Assembly: GCA_038324085.1 (NCBI GenBank)
Contig: JBBQHP010000024.1
Coordinates: 1 to 64,000, forward strand
Origin: Ga0077523 sp038324085
GTDB taxonomy: Bacteria > Pseudomonadota > Gammaproteobacteria > Burkholderiales > Ga0077523
Length of the DNA stretch: 64,000 nt
Reading direction: 5' to 3'
The position numbers and the translations under genes are program-made. Below, piece by piece: positions 16,070 through 24,964 of the stretch. The notes under the pieces are model-generated. The model had not been told where the DNA came from, searched no databases, and saw only the letters and a list, made by a program, of their open reading frames with translations. The first letter of the stretch is position 1. Every line of letters starts with the position of its first letter.

Positions 16070-17500
16070 CTACTGGTACTTCTTCGCGTTCTCGACAGCT
16101 TCCTCGATGGTGCCGACCATGTAGAAGGCCTGCTCGGGAAGATGATCGTATTCGCCGTTGACGATCGCCTTGAAGCCCTTGATCGTGTCCTTCAGCGTCA
16201 CGTACTTGCCTGGCGAGCCGGTGAACACCTCTGCCACGTGGAACGGCTGAGACAGGAAGCGCTGGATCTTGCGCGCGCGTGCCACGGCCAGTTTGTCCTC
16301 CGGCGAGAGCTCGTCCATGCCGAGAATCGCGATGATGTCGCGCAGTTCCTTGTAGCGCTGCAGGGTCGCCTGCACGGCGCGCGTGGTGTTGTAGTGATCC
16401 TCGCCGATCACATTCGGATCGACCTGGCGCGACGTGGAATCGAGCGGATCGACCGCCGGATAGATCCCGAGCGAGGCGATGTCGCGCGACAGCACGACGG
16501 TGGCGTCCAGGTGACCGAAGGTCGTGGCGGGCGATGGATCCGTCAAGTCATCGGCGGGCACGTACACCGCCTGGATCGACGTGATCGAACCCGTTTTCGT
16601 GGAAGTGATGCGCTCCTGCAAGCGGCCCATTTCTTCGGCCAGCGTCGGCTGGTAACCCACGGCGGAAGGCATCCGCCCGAGCAGCGCGGACACTTCGGTG
16701 CCGGCGAGCGTGAATCGATAGATGTTATCGACGAAGAACAGGATGTCGCGGCCTTCGTCGCGGAAGCGCTCGGCCATGGTCAGTCCGGTAAGCGCCACTC
16801 GCAGACGGTTGCCGGGCGGCTCGTTCATCTGGCCGAACACCATCGCGACTTTCGACTCGGGGAGATTGTCGAGCTTGATGACGCCGGCTTCGGACATCTC
16901 GTGATAGAAGTCGTTGCCCTCGCGCGTGCGTTCGCCGACGCCGGCGAACACCGACAGACCCGAGTGTTGTTTCGCGATGTTGTTGATGAGCTCGAGCATG
17001 TTCACCGTCTTGCCCACGCCGGCGCCGCCGAACAATCCGACCTTTCCGCCCTTGGCGAACGGGCAGATGAGGTCGATCACCTTGATGCCGGTCTCGAGCA
17101 GTTCCACCGATGGCGAGAGCTCGTCGAATTTCGGCGCCGGCTGGTGGATCGACCGACGCTCGTCGGTGGCGATCGGTCCGACCTCGTCGATGGGGCGACC
17201 GAGTACGTCCATGATGCGGCCCAGCGTGGCGAGCCCGACCGGAACCGAAATGGGTTTGCCGGTGCTGACGACTTTCATTCCCCGGCGCAGGCCATCGCTT
17301 GAGCCCAGAGCGATGGTCCGCACAACACCGTCACCGAGCTGCTGTTCCACTTCGAAGGTGAGACCCTTCTCGGCCAGCGGATTGTTCGGGTCCTCGACCA
17401 ACGTCAGCGCGTCGTAGATGTGCGGCATGAATTCGCGCGGAAACTCGATGTCCGTCACTGCGCCGATGCACTGGACGATGGTGCCTTGTGCTTGTTCCAT
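16070..17500 (-). CDS. atpD: F1Fo ATP synthase subunit beta
   Basis: Catalytic F1 subunit, 476 residues. Walker A GGAGVGKT is at 158-165, and the catalytic glutamate is in VGERTREG near 188-195. FFVDNIYRFTLAGTEVSALLGR and the DELSEEDK-type loop (here DELSPEDK) are present. The start ATG 17500 has an AGGAAAG ribosome site; upstream in-frame sequence belongs to the gap. It lies between atpG and atpC, the standard order. Confidence 0.98.
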   Translation of the reverse strand: MEQAQGTIVQCIGAVTDIEFPREFMPHIYDALTLVEDPNNPLAEKGLTFEVEQQLGDGVVRTIALGSSDGLRRGMKVVSTGKPISVPVGLATLGRIMDVLGRPIDEVGPIATDERRSIHQPAPKFDELSPSVELLETGIKVIDLICPFAKGGKVGLFGGAGVGKTVNMLELINNIAKQHSGLSVFAGVGERTREGNDFYHEMSEAGVIKLDNLPESKVAMVFGQMNEPPGNRLRVALTGLTMAERFRDEGRDILFFVDNIYRFTLAGTEVSALLGRMPSAVGYQPTLAEEMGRLQERITSTKTGSITSIQAVYVPADDLTDPSPATTFGHLDATVVLSRDIASLGIYPAVDPLDSTSRQVDPNVIGEDHYNTTRAVQATLQRYKELRDIIAILGMDELSPEDKLAVARARKIQRFLSQPFHVAEVFTGSPGKYVTLKDTIKGFKAIVNGEYDHLPEQAFYMVGTIEEAVENAKKYQ

Positions 17501-17550
17501 TGCGTTCTTTCCTAAAGCGTTCGATTCGAATGGGTTCGGTGACGCGAGCG

Positions 17551-18414
17551 TCATACCGCCGCGGCGCCGCTGACGATCTCCGACAGTTCCTTGGTGATCG
17601 CAGCCTGCCGGGACTTGTTGTAGATCAGCGTCAATTCGTCGATCACGTTGGCTGCATTGTCGGAAGCCGACTTCATTGCGACCATGCGAGCGGATTGCTC
17701 GCTCGACATGTTCTCGGTGACGGCCTGATAGACGATCGCCTCGATGTAGCGCGTCAGTACCTGGTCGAGCACGCCCTTCGCTTCGGGCTCATAGATGTAG
17801 TCCCAGGAACCTTCCGGCACGCCGAGCCGCTCACCGGACAGGGGCAGCAGTTGTTCGCAGACAGGTTCCTGCTTCATCGTGTTGATGAACTTCGTGGAGA
17901 AGATCACCAGGCGGTCGAACCGATCTTCCGTGTAACCGTCCAGCATGATCTTGACGGCGCCGATCAGCCGGTCCATGTGCGGACGGTCGCCGAGCTGTGT
18001 TACCTGCGACACGATGTTCATGCCAAGACGCTGCATGAAAGACATGCCCTTGTTGCCGATGCAGCAGACCTCGAAGCTCTCGCCCTGGGCTTCCCATTGC
18101 TTCATCTGGGTGAGCGCCAGGCGCTGAATGTTCGTGTTGAGACCACCGCATAGTCCCTTGTCGGTGGTGACGATGATGATGCCGACCTTCTTCACCGTAT
18201 CGCGCTCGATCAGGAACGGATGACGATATTCGGGGTTGGCGTGCGAGATGTGGGAAGCGACGTTGCGGATTTTCTCCGCATACGGTCGCGCGGCGCGCAT
18301 GCGCTCCTGTGCCTTGCGCATCTTGGAGGCAGCGACCATTTCCATCGCCTTGGTGATCTTGCGAGTGTTTTGCACACTCTTGATCTTGGTGCGGATCTCT
18401 TTGGAGCCTGCCAT
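17551..18414 (-). CDS. atpG: F1Fo ATP synthase subunit gamma
   Basis: Rotor shaft of F1, 287 residues, the normal proteobacterial length. The N-terminal helix (KEIRTKIKSVQNTRKITKAMEMVAASKM) and the C-terminal helix (SASDNAANVIDELTLIYNKSRQAAITKELSEIVSGA) that form the coiled coil are both intact. TTDKGLCGGLNTN marks the central domain. Confidence 0.98.
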   Translation of the reverse strand: MAGSKEIRTKIKSVQNTRKITKAMEMVAASKMRKAQERMRAARPYAEKIRNVASHISHANPEYRHPFLIERDTVKKVGIIIVTTDKGLCGGLNTNIQRLALTQMKQWEAQGESFEVCCIGNKGMSFMQRLGMNIVSQVTQLGDRPHMDRLIGAVKIMLDGYTEDRFDRLVIFSTKFINTMKQEPVCEQLLPLSGERLGVPEGSWDYIYEPEAKGVLDQVLTRYIEAIVYQAVTENMSSEQSARMVAMKSASDNAANVIDELTLIYNKSRQAAITKELSEIVSGAAAV

Positions 18415-18450
18415 GTCTTGGGTTCTTTCGCGAGCGCGTTAGAGCGGAAA

Positions 18451-20001
18451 TCAGAAACTGCCGTTCTTCTTCCAGTCGTCGATGGCGGCCCGCAAGGCCT
18501 TTTCGTCGTCGGCGCTCATGTCCTTCTTCGACTCGATCCCATCGGAGATCTGGGCGTACTTCGCCTTGATGTGATCGCGCAGGCTCTTCTCGGCAGCCAG
18601 CGCTTTCTTCACTTCGATATCGTCGAAGTAACCGTTGTTGACCGCGAACAGCGTCAGTACCATCTCCCACACCTGCAACGGCAGGTATTGCGGCTGCTTC
18701 ATGAGTTCGGTGACCATGCGACCGCGTTCGAGTTGCCTACGCGTGGCGTCGTCCAGGTCGGAGGCGAATTGCGCGAACGCCGCTAGCTCACGGTACTGCG
18801 CGAGTGCCAGACGAACACCAGCGCCGACGTCCTTGCGCTTCATCACCTTCGTCTGGGCCGCACCGCCCACGCGCGAGACCGACACGCCGGCATTGATGGC
18901 GGGCCGGATGCCCGCATTGAACAGATCGGTCTCCAGGAAGATCTGGCCATCCGTGATCGAGATCACGTTCGTCGGAACGAAGGCCGACACGTCACCGGCC
19001 TGCGTCTCGATGATCGGCAGCGCGGTGAGCGATCCGGTCTTGCCCTTGACCTCGCCCTTCGTGAAGCGCTCTACCCAGGCTTCGCTTACCCGAGCGGCGC
19101 GCTCGAGCAGGCGACTATGCAGGTAGAACACATCTCCCGGGTAGGCTTCCCGGCCGGGCGGGCGGCGCAGCAGCAGTGATATCTGGCGATACGCCCAGGC
19201 CTGCTTGGTCAGATCGTCATAGATGATCAGCGCATCCTGGCCGCGGTCGCGGAAGAATTCGCCCATCGTGCAGCCCGAATAGGCAGCGATGTATTGCATC
19301 GCCGCGGATTCGGACGCCGACGCGGCCACGACGATCGTGTACGCCATGGCACCATGCTCTTCGAGTTTGCGGACGACGTTCGCGATGGTCGAGGCTTTCT
19401 GACCGATAGCCACGTAGACGCAGAAGAGATCCTTGCCCTTCTGATTGATGATGGTATCCACGGCGACCGCGGTCTTCCCGGTCTGGCGGTCACCGATGAT
19501 CAACTCACGCTGTCCACGACCAACCGGCACCATCGCATCGATCGACTTCAGCCCGGTCTGCACGGGCTGCGAGACCGACTTGCGCCACACCACGCCCGGC
19601 GCGACCTTCTCGATGATGTCGGTTTCTTTCGCGTTGACCGGCCCCTTGCCGTCGATCGGTTGCCCGAGAGAATTGACCACGCGTCCGATCAGTTCGGGTC
19701 CGATCGGAACCGAAAGAATCTGACCCGTGCATTTGACCGGATCGCCTTCGGAGATGTGCTCGTATTCACCCAGAATCACCGCGCCGACCGAGTCGCGCTC
19801 CAGGTTCAGGGCGAGGCCGAACGTGTTGTTCGGAAACTCGAGCATCTCGCCCTGCATGACGTCGGACAAACCATGCACCCGGCAGATACCGTCGGTCACG
19901 GAGACCACGGTGCCCTGCGTGCGCACGTCGGCGGAGAGCGCGAGGCTCTGGATCCGGGACTTGATCAGATCGCTGATCTCGGAGGGTTTCAGCTGTTGCA
20001 T
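18451..20001 (-). CDS. atpA: F1Fo ATP synthase subunit alpha
   Basis: Non-catalytic nucleotide-binding F1 subunit, 516 residues. Walker A GDRQTGKTA is at 170-178. It begins MQQLKPSEISDLIKSRI, matching the family. The motif PGREAYPGDVFYLHSRLLERAA and the arginine finger region in VSRVGGAAQTKVMK are intact. The 36-bp and 39-bp gaps to atpG and atpH hold only ribosome sites. Confidence 0.98.
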   Translation of the reverse strand: MQQLKPSEISDLIKSRIQSLALSADVRTQGTVVSVTDGICRVHGLSDVMQGEMLEFPNNTFGLALNLERDSVGAVILGEYEHISEGDPVKCTGQILSVPIGPELIGRVVNSLGQPIDGKGPVNAKETDIIEKVAPGVVWRKSVSQPVQTGLKSIDAMVPVGRGQRELIIGDRQTGKTAVAVDTIINQKGKDLFCVYVAIGQKASTIANVVRKLEEHGAMAYTIVVAASASESAAMQYIAAYSGCTMGEFFRDRGQDALIIYDDLTKQAWAYRQISLLLRRPPGREAYPGDVFYLHSRLLERAARVSEAWVERFTKGEVKGKTGSLTALPIIETQAGDVSAFVPTNVISITDGQIFLETDLFNAGIRPAINAGVSVSRVGGAAQTKVMKRKDVGAGVRLALAQYRELAAFAQFASDLDDATRRQLERGRMVTELMKQPQYLPLQVWEMVLTLFAVNNGYFDDIEVKKALAAEKSLRDHIKAKYAQISDGIESKKDMSADDEKALRAAIDDWKKNGSF

Positions 20002-20040
20002 GGCGGTTCCGATTCGAAGAGATATGGGTGGTTGCGCGTA

Positions 20041-20577
20041 TCAGGCCGAGGCCAGAACGGCCGCCATGGCATCGAGCTTGCCGCGGACCGATCCGTCGAT
20101 CACCTGGTCACCGACGGAGATCTTGACGCCACCGATGAGGGTAGGGTCGATCTTTACCGTAGGACGGACTTTGCGCTTGAACTTGCGCTCGAGATCAGCG
20201 ACCAGACCTGAGAGATCCGCTCCTTCGAGCGGAAACGCGGTTTCGATGCTCGCGTCGACGGTGCTTTCGCGATCGTTCTTGAGGGCTTCGAACTGTTCGT
20301 GGACTGCGGGAAGTGCGCCGAGGCGCTGATTCGCGATCAGGGCCTCGAGGAGTCTTCGCGCCTCCGGCGACGCGTCTCCGGATACGGCCACAAACATGTC
20401 CACCAGGGAACTTGCCGAAACCCTCGGATTGCCGAGCAACTTGCGAACATCGCCATGTTCGGCAGCGGCGGCAAGGTTGGACAGTGTGACTGACCATTGC
20501 GCGAGCGAGCCGGCCTTGTCGGCCAATTCGAACACCGCTTCGGCATAGGGACGGGCGATGGTGCTGATCTCGGCCAT
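20041..20577 (-). CDS. atpH: F1Fo ATP synthase subunit delta
   Basis: Peripheral-stalk subunit of 178 residues that joins F1 to subunit b. The N-terminal helical domain starts STIARPYAEAVFELA, and the conserved C-terminal segment has KVRPTVKIDPTLIGGVKISVGDQVIDGSVRGKL. It ends in the usual short helix. It begins six bases after the atpF stop. Confidence 0.97.
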   Translation of the reverse strand: MAEISTIARPYAEAVFELADKAGSLAQWSVTLSNLAAAAEHGDVRKLLGNPRVSASSLVDMFVAVSGDASPEARRLLEALIANQRLGALPAVHEQFEALKNDRESTVDASIETAFPLEGADLSGLVADLERKFKRKVRPTVKIDPTLIGGVKISVGDQVIDGSVRGKLDAMAAVLASA

Positions 20578-20582
20578 GGCGG

Positions 20583-21053
20583 CTAGAATTCCTTCTTCAG
20601 CTGGGCCAGCAGCTCGCCGTGCGCCTGGGCGTTGATCTCCTTACGCAGGATCTTCTCGGCCCCAGCCACGGCCAACGCTGCGACTTGGTCCCGCAGGGCT
20701 TCTCGGGCGCGTGAGACTTCCTGTTCGATCTCGGCTTTCGCCGCGGCCTTCTCGCGACCGCTTTCTTCGCGCGCCGCATTCTTGGCTTCCTCGACGAGCT
20801 GCGAACCACGTTTCTCGGCCTGCGCGATGATCTCCTGGGCGCGATTGCGCGCCTCGGTAATCGCAAGCTCGACCTGTTTGGAGGAAAGTTCGAGGGACTG
20901 GCGCCCTTTCTCTGCCGCCGCCAGGCCATCGGCGATCTGAGACTGACGCTGCTCGATGGCTCGCAGCAGCGGCGGCCAGACGAACTTGACCGTGAACCAG
21001 ATGAAGATCGCGAAGGACACTGCCTGCGCGATCAGCGTCAAGTTGATATTCAT
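20583..21053 (-). CDS. atpF: F1Fo ATP synthase subunit b
   Basis: Membrane-anchored peripheral stalk of 156 residues, present as a homodimer. One N-terminal membrane segment (about 5-25, with the proteobacterial WFTVKFVWPPL) is followed by a long charged helix (30-156) rich in A, E, K, Q and R that forms the coiled coil. Only one b gene is present, as in Beta/Gammaproteobacteria. Confidence 0.97.
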   Translation of the reverse strand: MNINLTLIAQAVSFAIFIWFTVKFVWPPLLRAIEQRQSQIADGLAAAEKGRQSLELSSKQVELAITEARNRAQEIIAQAEKRGSQLVEEAKNAAREESGREKAAAKAEIEQEVSRAREALRDQVAALAVAGAEKILRKEINAQAHGELLAQLKKEF

Positions 21054-21085
21054 GCCTACCCCCTACCGGGAAATGGTGAAGGGAG

Positions 21086-21358
21086 TTACTGAATGACCGC
21101 GAGCAGCGGATTGCCGAAGGCGAACAACATCGCCAAGCCCACGCCGATGATGAACGAGGCATCGATCAGGCCCAGCAACAGGAACACCTTGGCCTGCAAC
21201 GCTGGAATCATTTCCGGCTGGCGAGCGGCGCCTTCGAGAAAGCGGCTGCACATGATGCCCACGCCGATACACGCGCCGGCGGCGCCCAGGCCGATCATGA
21301 GGCCGATGCCGATGCCGGTGTATGCCTGGATCATCGCGAGAAGTTGCAGCTTGTCCAT
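21086..21358 (-). CDS. atpE: F1Fo ATP synthase subunit c
   Basis: Proteolipid of the rotor ring, 90 residues with two membrane helices joined by the polar loop SRFLEGAARQPEM (about 39-50). The ion-binding carboxylate is D66 in LGLIDASF. There is no Na+-type Q/E/S ligand set that I can recognise, so proton coupling is likely. ATG 21358 is chosen over the TTG one codon upstream because AAAGGAAA is well placed for it. Confidence 0.97.
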   Translation of the reverse strand: MDKLQLLAMIQAYTGIGIGLMIGLGAAGACIGVGIMCSRFLEGAARQPEMIPALQAKVFLLLGLIDASFIIGVGLAMLFAFGNPLLAVIQ

Positions 21359-21404
21359 CAAGATTTCCTTTCGAGTTGCAGAACGTGAAGTGGGAAGAGA
21401 CGGC

Positions 21405-22208
21405 TCAGTGGCTCTCGTGAGCCATCGAGATATAGACGATCGTGAGCATCATGAAGATATAGGCCTGCAGCACGACGATCAGGATGTGGAATATGGCCCA
21501 GCCTACGCCCAGGATCGCGCCGAAGACGGTACCGACCAGACCTGTGGCGGCCCACAGCCAGAGGAGCAGGAAGATGATCTCGCCAGCGTACATGTTGCCG
21601 TAGAGCCGCAACGAATGAGACAAAGGCTTGGAGATGTACTCGACGAGGTTGAACAGGAAGTTCGCCGGCCACAGCAGCGGATGCCCGCCGAAGGGTGAGC
21701 AGAACAGTTCATGGACAAAGCCGCCGAGACCTTTCACCTTGATGGAGAAGTAGATCATCAGCAGCCAGACCGACAATGCGAGCGCGAATGTCGTGTTGAC
21801 GTCGGCAGTCGGCACGAGCCGCCACTCATGAATGCCGAATACACCGAGGATCTTCGCCATGATGTCCACGGGCAGGAAGTCCATCGTGTTCATCAGTAGT
21901 ATCCACACGAATACTGTCAGTGCCGTGGGTGTGACGAAATCGCGTTTACCGTGGAAGATCCCTTTAACCTGGTCGTCCACGAAGGTGAACATGAGTTCGA
22001 CGAATGCCTGACGCTTGGTGGGCACTCCGGCTGTGGCGCCCCGCACGACCCACCACATCAGGCCGATGCTGAGCACGCCCAGCACGGCCGCGGTGATGAC
22101 CGAATCCACGTGAAGCGTCCAGAAAGAACCTTCTGCGACTGGCTTCGCAAGGAAGCTCAGGTGATGCTGGATGTATTCGGTCGGGGTCAGTTCGCTGCCG
22201 GAGGACAT
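21405..22208 (-). CDS. atpB: F1Fo ATP synthase subunit a
   Basis: Stator half-channel subunit, 267 residues with five to six membrane helices. The essential arginine is R201 in SLRLYGNMYAGEIIFLLLW. DTWTLHVDS-like opening and TPTALTVFVWILLMNTMDFLPVD are family typical. It lies between atpI and atpE. Confidence 0.97.
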   Translation of the reverse strand: MSSGSELTPTEYIQHHLSFLAKPVAEGSFWTLHVDSVITAAVLGVLSIGLMWWVVRGATAGVPTKRQAFVELMFTFVDDQVKGIFHGKRDFVTPTALTVFVWILLMNTMDFLPVDIMAKILGVFGIHEWRLVPTADVNTTFALALSVWLLMIYFSIKVKGLGGFVHELFCSPFGGHPLLWPANFLFNLVEYISKPLSHSLRLYGNMYAGEIIFLLLWLWAATGLVGTVFGAILGVGWAIFHILIVVLQAYIFMMLTIVYISMAHESH

Positions 22209-22230
22209 TGCTCGTTCACACCTTGATCAT

Positions 22231-22611
22231 TCACGCCTTGCGTCCGAGATCCCGAACGAAGACCGCCATCGAAAACACCAGGATCGATACTGCGAACGAT
22301 CCGATGAATGCCACTGCCACGACTTCCTTGTACAGCGAGAGCACCAACCACAGCAGCACCACGCTCAGACCCACCTTGACGCCTTCGGCACGAAATGCGA
22401 CCAGCAATGTTGCACCAGCCGAAGCGACCCGTGCCATCTGCGTAACCGCAACAAATCCCGTACACGCCACCAGCGCCACCAAGCCCCCGAGCGCGCTCGA
22501 AACCGCGCCGTGCGGCCCCGCGAGCATCCCCACTACCGTCGATATGGCCACCGTTGTCATGGCCTGCCACCGAAGCACTGCGCGAAACGGCGCACTCTGG
22601 ATCCGAAACAT
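22231..22611 (-). CDS. atpI: ATP synthase subunit I
   Basis: Small membrane protein (126 residues, four membrane segments) encoded at the head of atp operons. It assists c-ring assembly or Mg2+ supply in systems studied. Sequence is weakly conserved; the call rests on position, size and hydrophobic pattern. ATG 22611 is preferred; a TTG at 22632 is possible. The stop is 22 bp before atpB. Confidence 0.85.
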   Translation of the reverse strand: MFRIQSAPFRAVLRWQAMTTVAISTVVGMLAGPHGAVSSALGGLVALVACTGFVAVTQMARVASAGATLLVAFRAEGVKVGLSVVLLWLVLSLYKEVVAVAFIGSFAVSILVFSMAVFVRDLGRKA

Positions 22612-22644
22612 CGGGGAACCCGCTGGCGACAAAAAAACCGCGAG

Positions 22645-22674
22645 AGTTTACTGGCGGATGCGGCGGTGCGTCAA
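22645..22674 (-). promoter_or_regulatory. candidate promoter of the atp operon
   Basis: On the minus strand TTGACG (22674-22669) and TAAACT (22650-22645) are separated by 18 bp, between the parB stop and atpI. Matches to the sigma-70 consensus are 5/6 and 4/6. A run of seven T residues follows (22637-22631). Confidence 0.45.
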
Positions 22675-22693
22675 CGGATGCCGAGAGTCGGCG

Positions 22694-23548
22694 TCAGGTC
22701 GACCGCCGCAACATCGCCAGCAATGCGTCGAGTTGATCGAGCGATCGATACTCGATGATCATCTTGCCGTGACCCTTGGTGCCACTACGGATCCATACCG
22801 TGGTGCCGAGCTTGTCGGACAATTCCTCCTCGAGGCTCGCGACATCGCGGTCCATCTTGGGACGGAGTTTCCCTCCTGCGCCAGCGGAATCGATTCGCGC
22901 GACTAGATTTTCGATTTCCCGAACCGATAGTCCTTTTGTGGCTACGAGTTCCGCCAGTTCGATCTGCTTGGCGACAGGAAGCCCGAGCAGCGCGCGGCCA
23001 TGCCCCATGTCGAGCTGACCGTCCATCATGCGCTGCCGGATCGACGGCGGCAGTTGCAGCAGCCGCAACAGATTGCTTACTGCCGTGCGCGATCGACCGA
23101 CGGCTTCGCCGGCGCTCTGATGCGTCATGCCGAACTCGTCTATCAGTCGCTGGATGCCTGCCGCTTCTTCGAGAGCATTCAGGTTCTCGCGCTGGATGTT
23201 CTCGATCAACGCCATTGCAAGCGCCGCTTCGTCGCGCACGTCGCGGACCAGCACCGGAACTTCGGCGATACCCGCTTTCTGTGCTGCGCGCCAACGTCTC
23301 TCGCCGGCAATGATCTCGAATCGACCGTTCGCCAGTGGGCGGACGAGTATCGGCTGGATCATGCCTTGCGACTTGAGCGATTCCGCAAGTTCGGCGATCG
23401 ACTCTTCGTTCATCCGCGTGCGGGGCTGATACTTTCCCGGCTGAAGTATCGCCACCGGCACGTCGAGCAACCGGTCGCCGGCGGGCGCCGGCTTGTCCGC
23501 GCCGAGCAACGCATCCAGGCCGCGGCCCAATCCTTTGTGTTTGACCAT
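22694..23548 (-). CDS. parB: chromosome partitioning protein ParB (Spo0J)
   Basis: CTP-dependent clamp that loads at parS and spreads along DNA, 284 residues. The N-terminal CTPase domain has GERRWRA at 82-88 and ENIQRENL at 116-123. The helix-turn-helix DNA-binding region is about 143-165 (THQSAGEAVGRSRTAVSNLL), and the C-terminal dimerisation domain ends the protein. It is eight bases downstream of parA. Two parS sites are present at 26957-27003, about 3.4 kb from parB. Confidence 0.97.
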   Translation of the reverse strand: MVKHKGLGRGLDALLGADKPAPAGDRLLDVPVAILQPGKYQPRTRMNEESIAELAESLKSQGMIQPILVRPLANGRFEIIAGERRWRAAQKAGIAEVPVLVRDVRDEAALAMALIENIQRENLNALEEAAGIQRLIDEFGMTHQSAGEAVGRSRTAVSNLLRLLQLPPSIRQRMMDGQLDMGHGRALLGLPVAKQIELAELVATKGLSVREIENLVARIDSAGAGGKLRPKMDRDVASLEEELSDKLGTTVWIRSGTKGHGKMIIEYRSLDQLDALLAMLRRST

Positions 23549-23556
23549 GGCGGACC

Positions 23557-24324
23557 TTACGCTGCCTGTTTTCCCAGGATCTCTCCGGCCAGCGCAAGGT
23601 AAGCGAGCGCTCCCTTCGATTGCCGATCGTAAGACAATACCGGCATGCCGTAGCTCGGGGCTTCGGCGAGCCGGACGTTGCGCGGAATCACGGTCCGATA
23701 CACTTTCTCTCCGAAGTGTTGCTGTAGTTGCTCGGAAACCTGCTGGCCCAGCGAATTGCGCGGATCGTACATCGTGCGGAGCAAGCCTTCGATCTCCAGA
23801 TCTGGGTTGAGATGAGCTCTGACTTTCTTGACCGTGTTCACCAGATCCGAAAGGCCCTCAAGCGCGTAGTACTCGCACTGCATTGGAATCATCACAGCCT
23901 GTGCAGCTACAAGTCCGTTTACCGTCAAGAGGTTGAGCGCCGGCGGACAGTCGATCAGGACAAAGTCATATTCTGATTCGACGACTGCCAGCGCAACCTT
24001 GAGGCGGGCCTCTCGGTGCTCGAGGTCAACCATTTCGATCTCGGCGCCAGCCAGTTCCCGATTGGCGGGTATGACGTCGTAATTGCCGGTGGTGGATCGG
24101 AGTCGCACAGCCGCGAGGGCTGATTCGCCGAGCAGCGCCTGGTACACCGTTGCGGATAGCTGACGTTTGTCGATGCCGCTGCCCATGGTGGCATTGCCTT
24201 GTGGATCGAGATCGATCAACAGCACCCGACGCCCCGCCATGGCCAGGCTAGCCGCCAGATTGACGGTTGTGGTCGTCTTTCCCACGCCACCCTTCTGGTT
24301 GGTAACCGCGATGATCTTCGCCAT
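23557..24324 (-). CDS. parA: chromosome partitioning ATPase ParA (Soj)
   Basis: Deviant Walker-type ATPase of 255 residues that binds DNA non-specifically and moves ParB-parS complexes. Deviant Walker A KGGVGKTTT is at 11-19; FVLIDCPPALNLLT holds the Walker B region. Length fits the small chromosomal (type Ib-like) ParA without an N-terminal regulator domain. It follows rsmG by seven bases. Confidence 0.97.
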   Translation of the reverse strand: MAKIIAVTNQKGGVGKTTTTVNLAASLAMAGRRVLLIDLDPQGNATMGSGIDKRQLSATVYQALLGESALAAVRLRSTTGNYDVIPANRELAGAEIEMVDLEHREARLKVALAVVESEYDFVLIDCPPALNLLTVNGLVAAQAVMIPMQCEYYALEGLSDLVNTVKKVRAHLNPDLEIEGLLRTMYDPRNSLGQQVSEQLQQHFGEKVYRTVIPRNVRLAEAPSYGMPVLSYDRQSKGALAYLALAGEILGKQAA

Positions 24325-24331
24325 CGCGCGA

Positions 24332-24964
24332 TCAGCCTTCGCGCTTTTCGATCAGCACGAGATGGCGTTCGCCGTCGACTCCCGGTACGGCCAGAGGGAT
24401 CACGCGCTCCACGCGAAACTCGGGCGGAAGGAGTGCAATCTCCTCATAGGGATACAACCCCTTCATGGCCGCCAACCGCCCACCCGTGGCCAGCAGGTGC
24501 CCCGCGAGACGGGTGAAGTCCACGAGGTCCGAGAATGCCCGTGAAATGATGACGTCGAAGCGGAAAGGCGGGTCCCAAAGCTCTACTCGCTCGCGGTGAA
24601 CTACGCCGTTGTGGATCTTCAATTCCCCCAGCGCCTGTATCACAAATGCAGTTTTCTTGTGGTTGCTGTCAAGCATCGTGACGTGCCAATCCGGTCTCGC
24701 AAGTGCGATGGGGATACCCGGCAGTCCGGGTCCCGTTCCCACATCCAGGACACCATGTCCCGCGAGATGCGGCACCACCGCCAAGCTATCCAATATGTGA
24801 TGGCTTACTAACTTTGACGTCTCGCGGATCGCGGTCAGGCTATAGACGCCGTTCCATTTCTGCAGCAGGGCGAGATACTCGAGCAACTTCGCTTGCGTGC
24901 TGGGAGGAAGCTTTAGGTCCAGCGACTCGACCCCTTGCTCAAGCGCGGACACCAGCGACTTCAC
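24332..24964 (-). CDS. rsmG: 16S rRNA (guanine527-N7)-methyltransferase
   Basis: SAM-dependent methyltransferase (GidB), 210 residues, that methylates G527 of 16S rRNA. The SAM pocket is GVLDVGTGPGLPGIPIALARP, with MLDSNHKKTAF as the acidic-loop strand. The GTG start at 24964 overlaps the mnmG stop (GTGA), so it is translationally coupled. Loss of this enzyme gives low-level streptomycin resistance in other species. Confidence 0.96.
   Translation of the reverse strand: MKSLVSALEQGVESLDLKLPPSTQAKLLEYLALLQKWNGVYSLTAIRETSKLVSHHILDSLAVVPHLAGHGVLDVGTGPGLPGIPIALARPDWHVTMLDSNHKKTAFVIQALGELKIHNGVVHRERVELWDPPFRFDVIISRAFSDLVDFTRLAGHLLATGGRLAAMKGLYPYEEIALLPPEFRVERVIPLAVPGVDGERHLVLIEKREG

Noticed and set aside
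15623..17302. 559-codon plus-strand ORF antisense to atpC/atpD
   Set aside because: Histidine/arginine-rich shadow of the highly conserved atpD.
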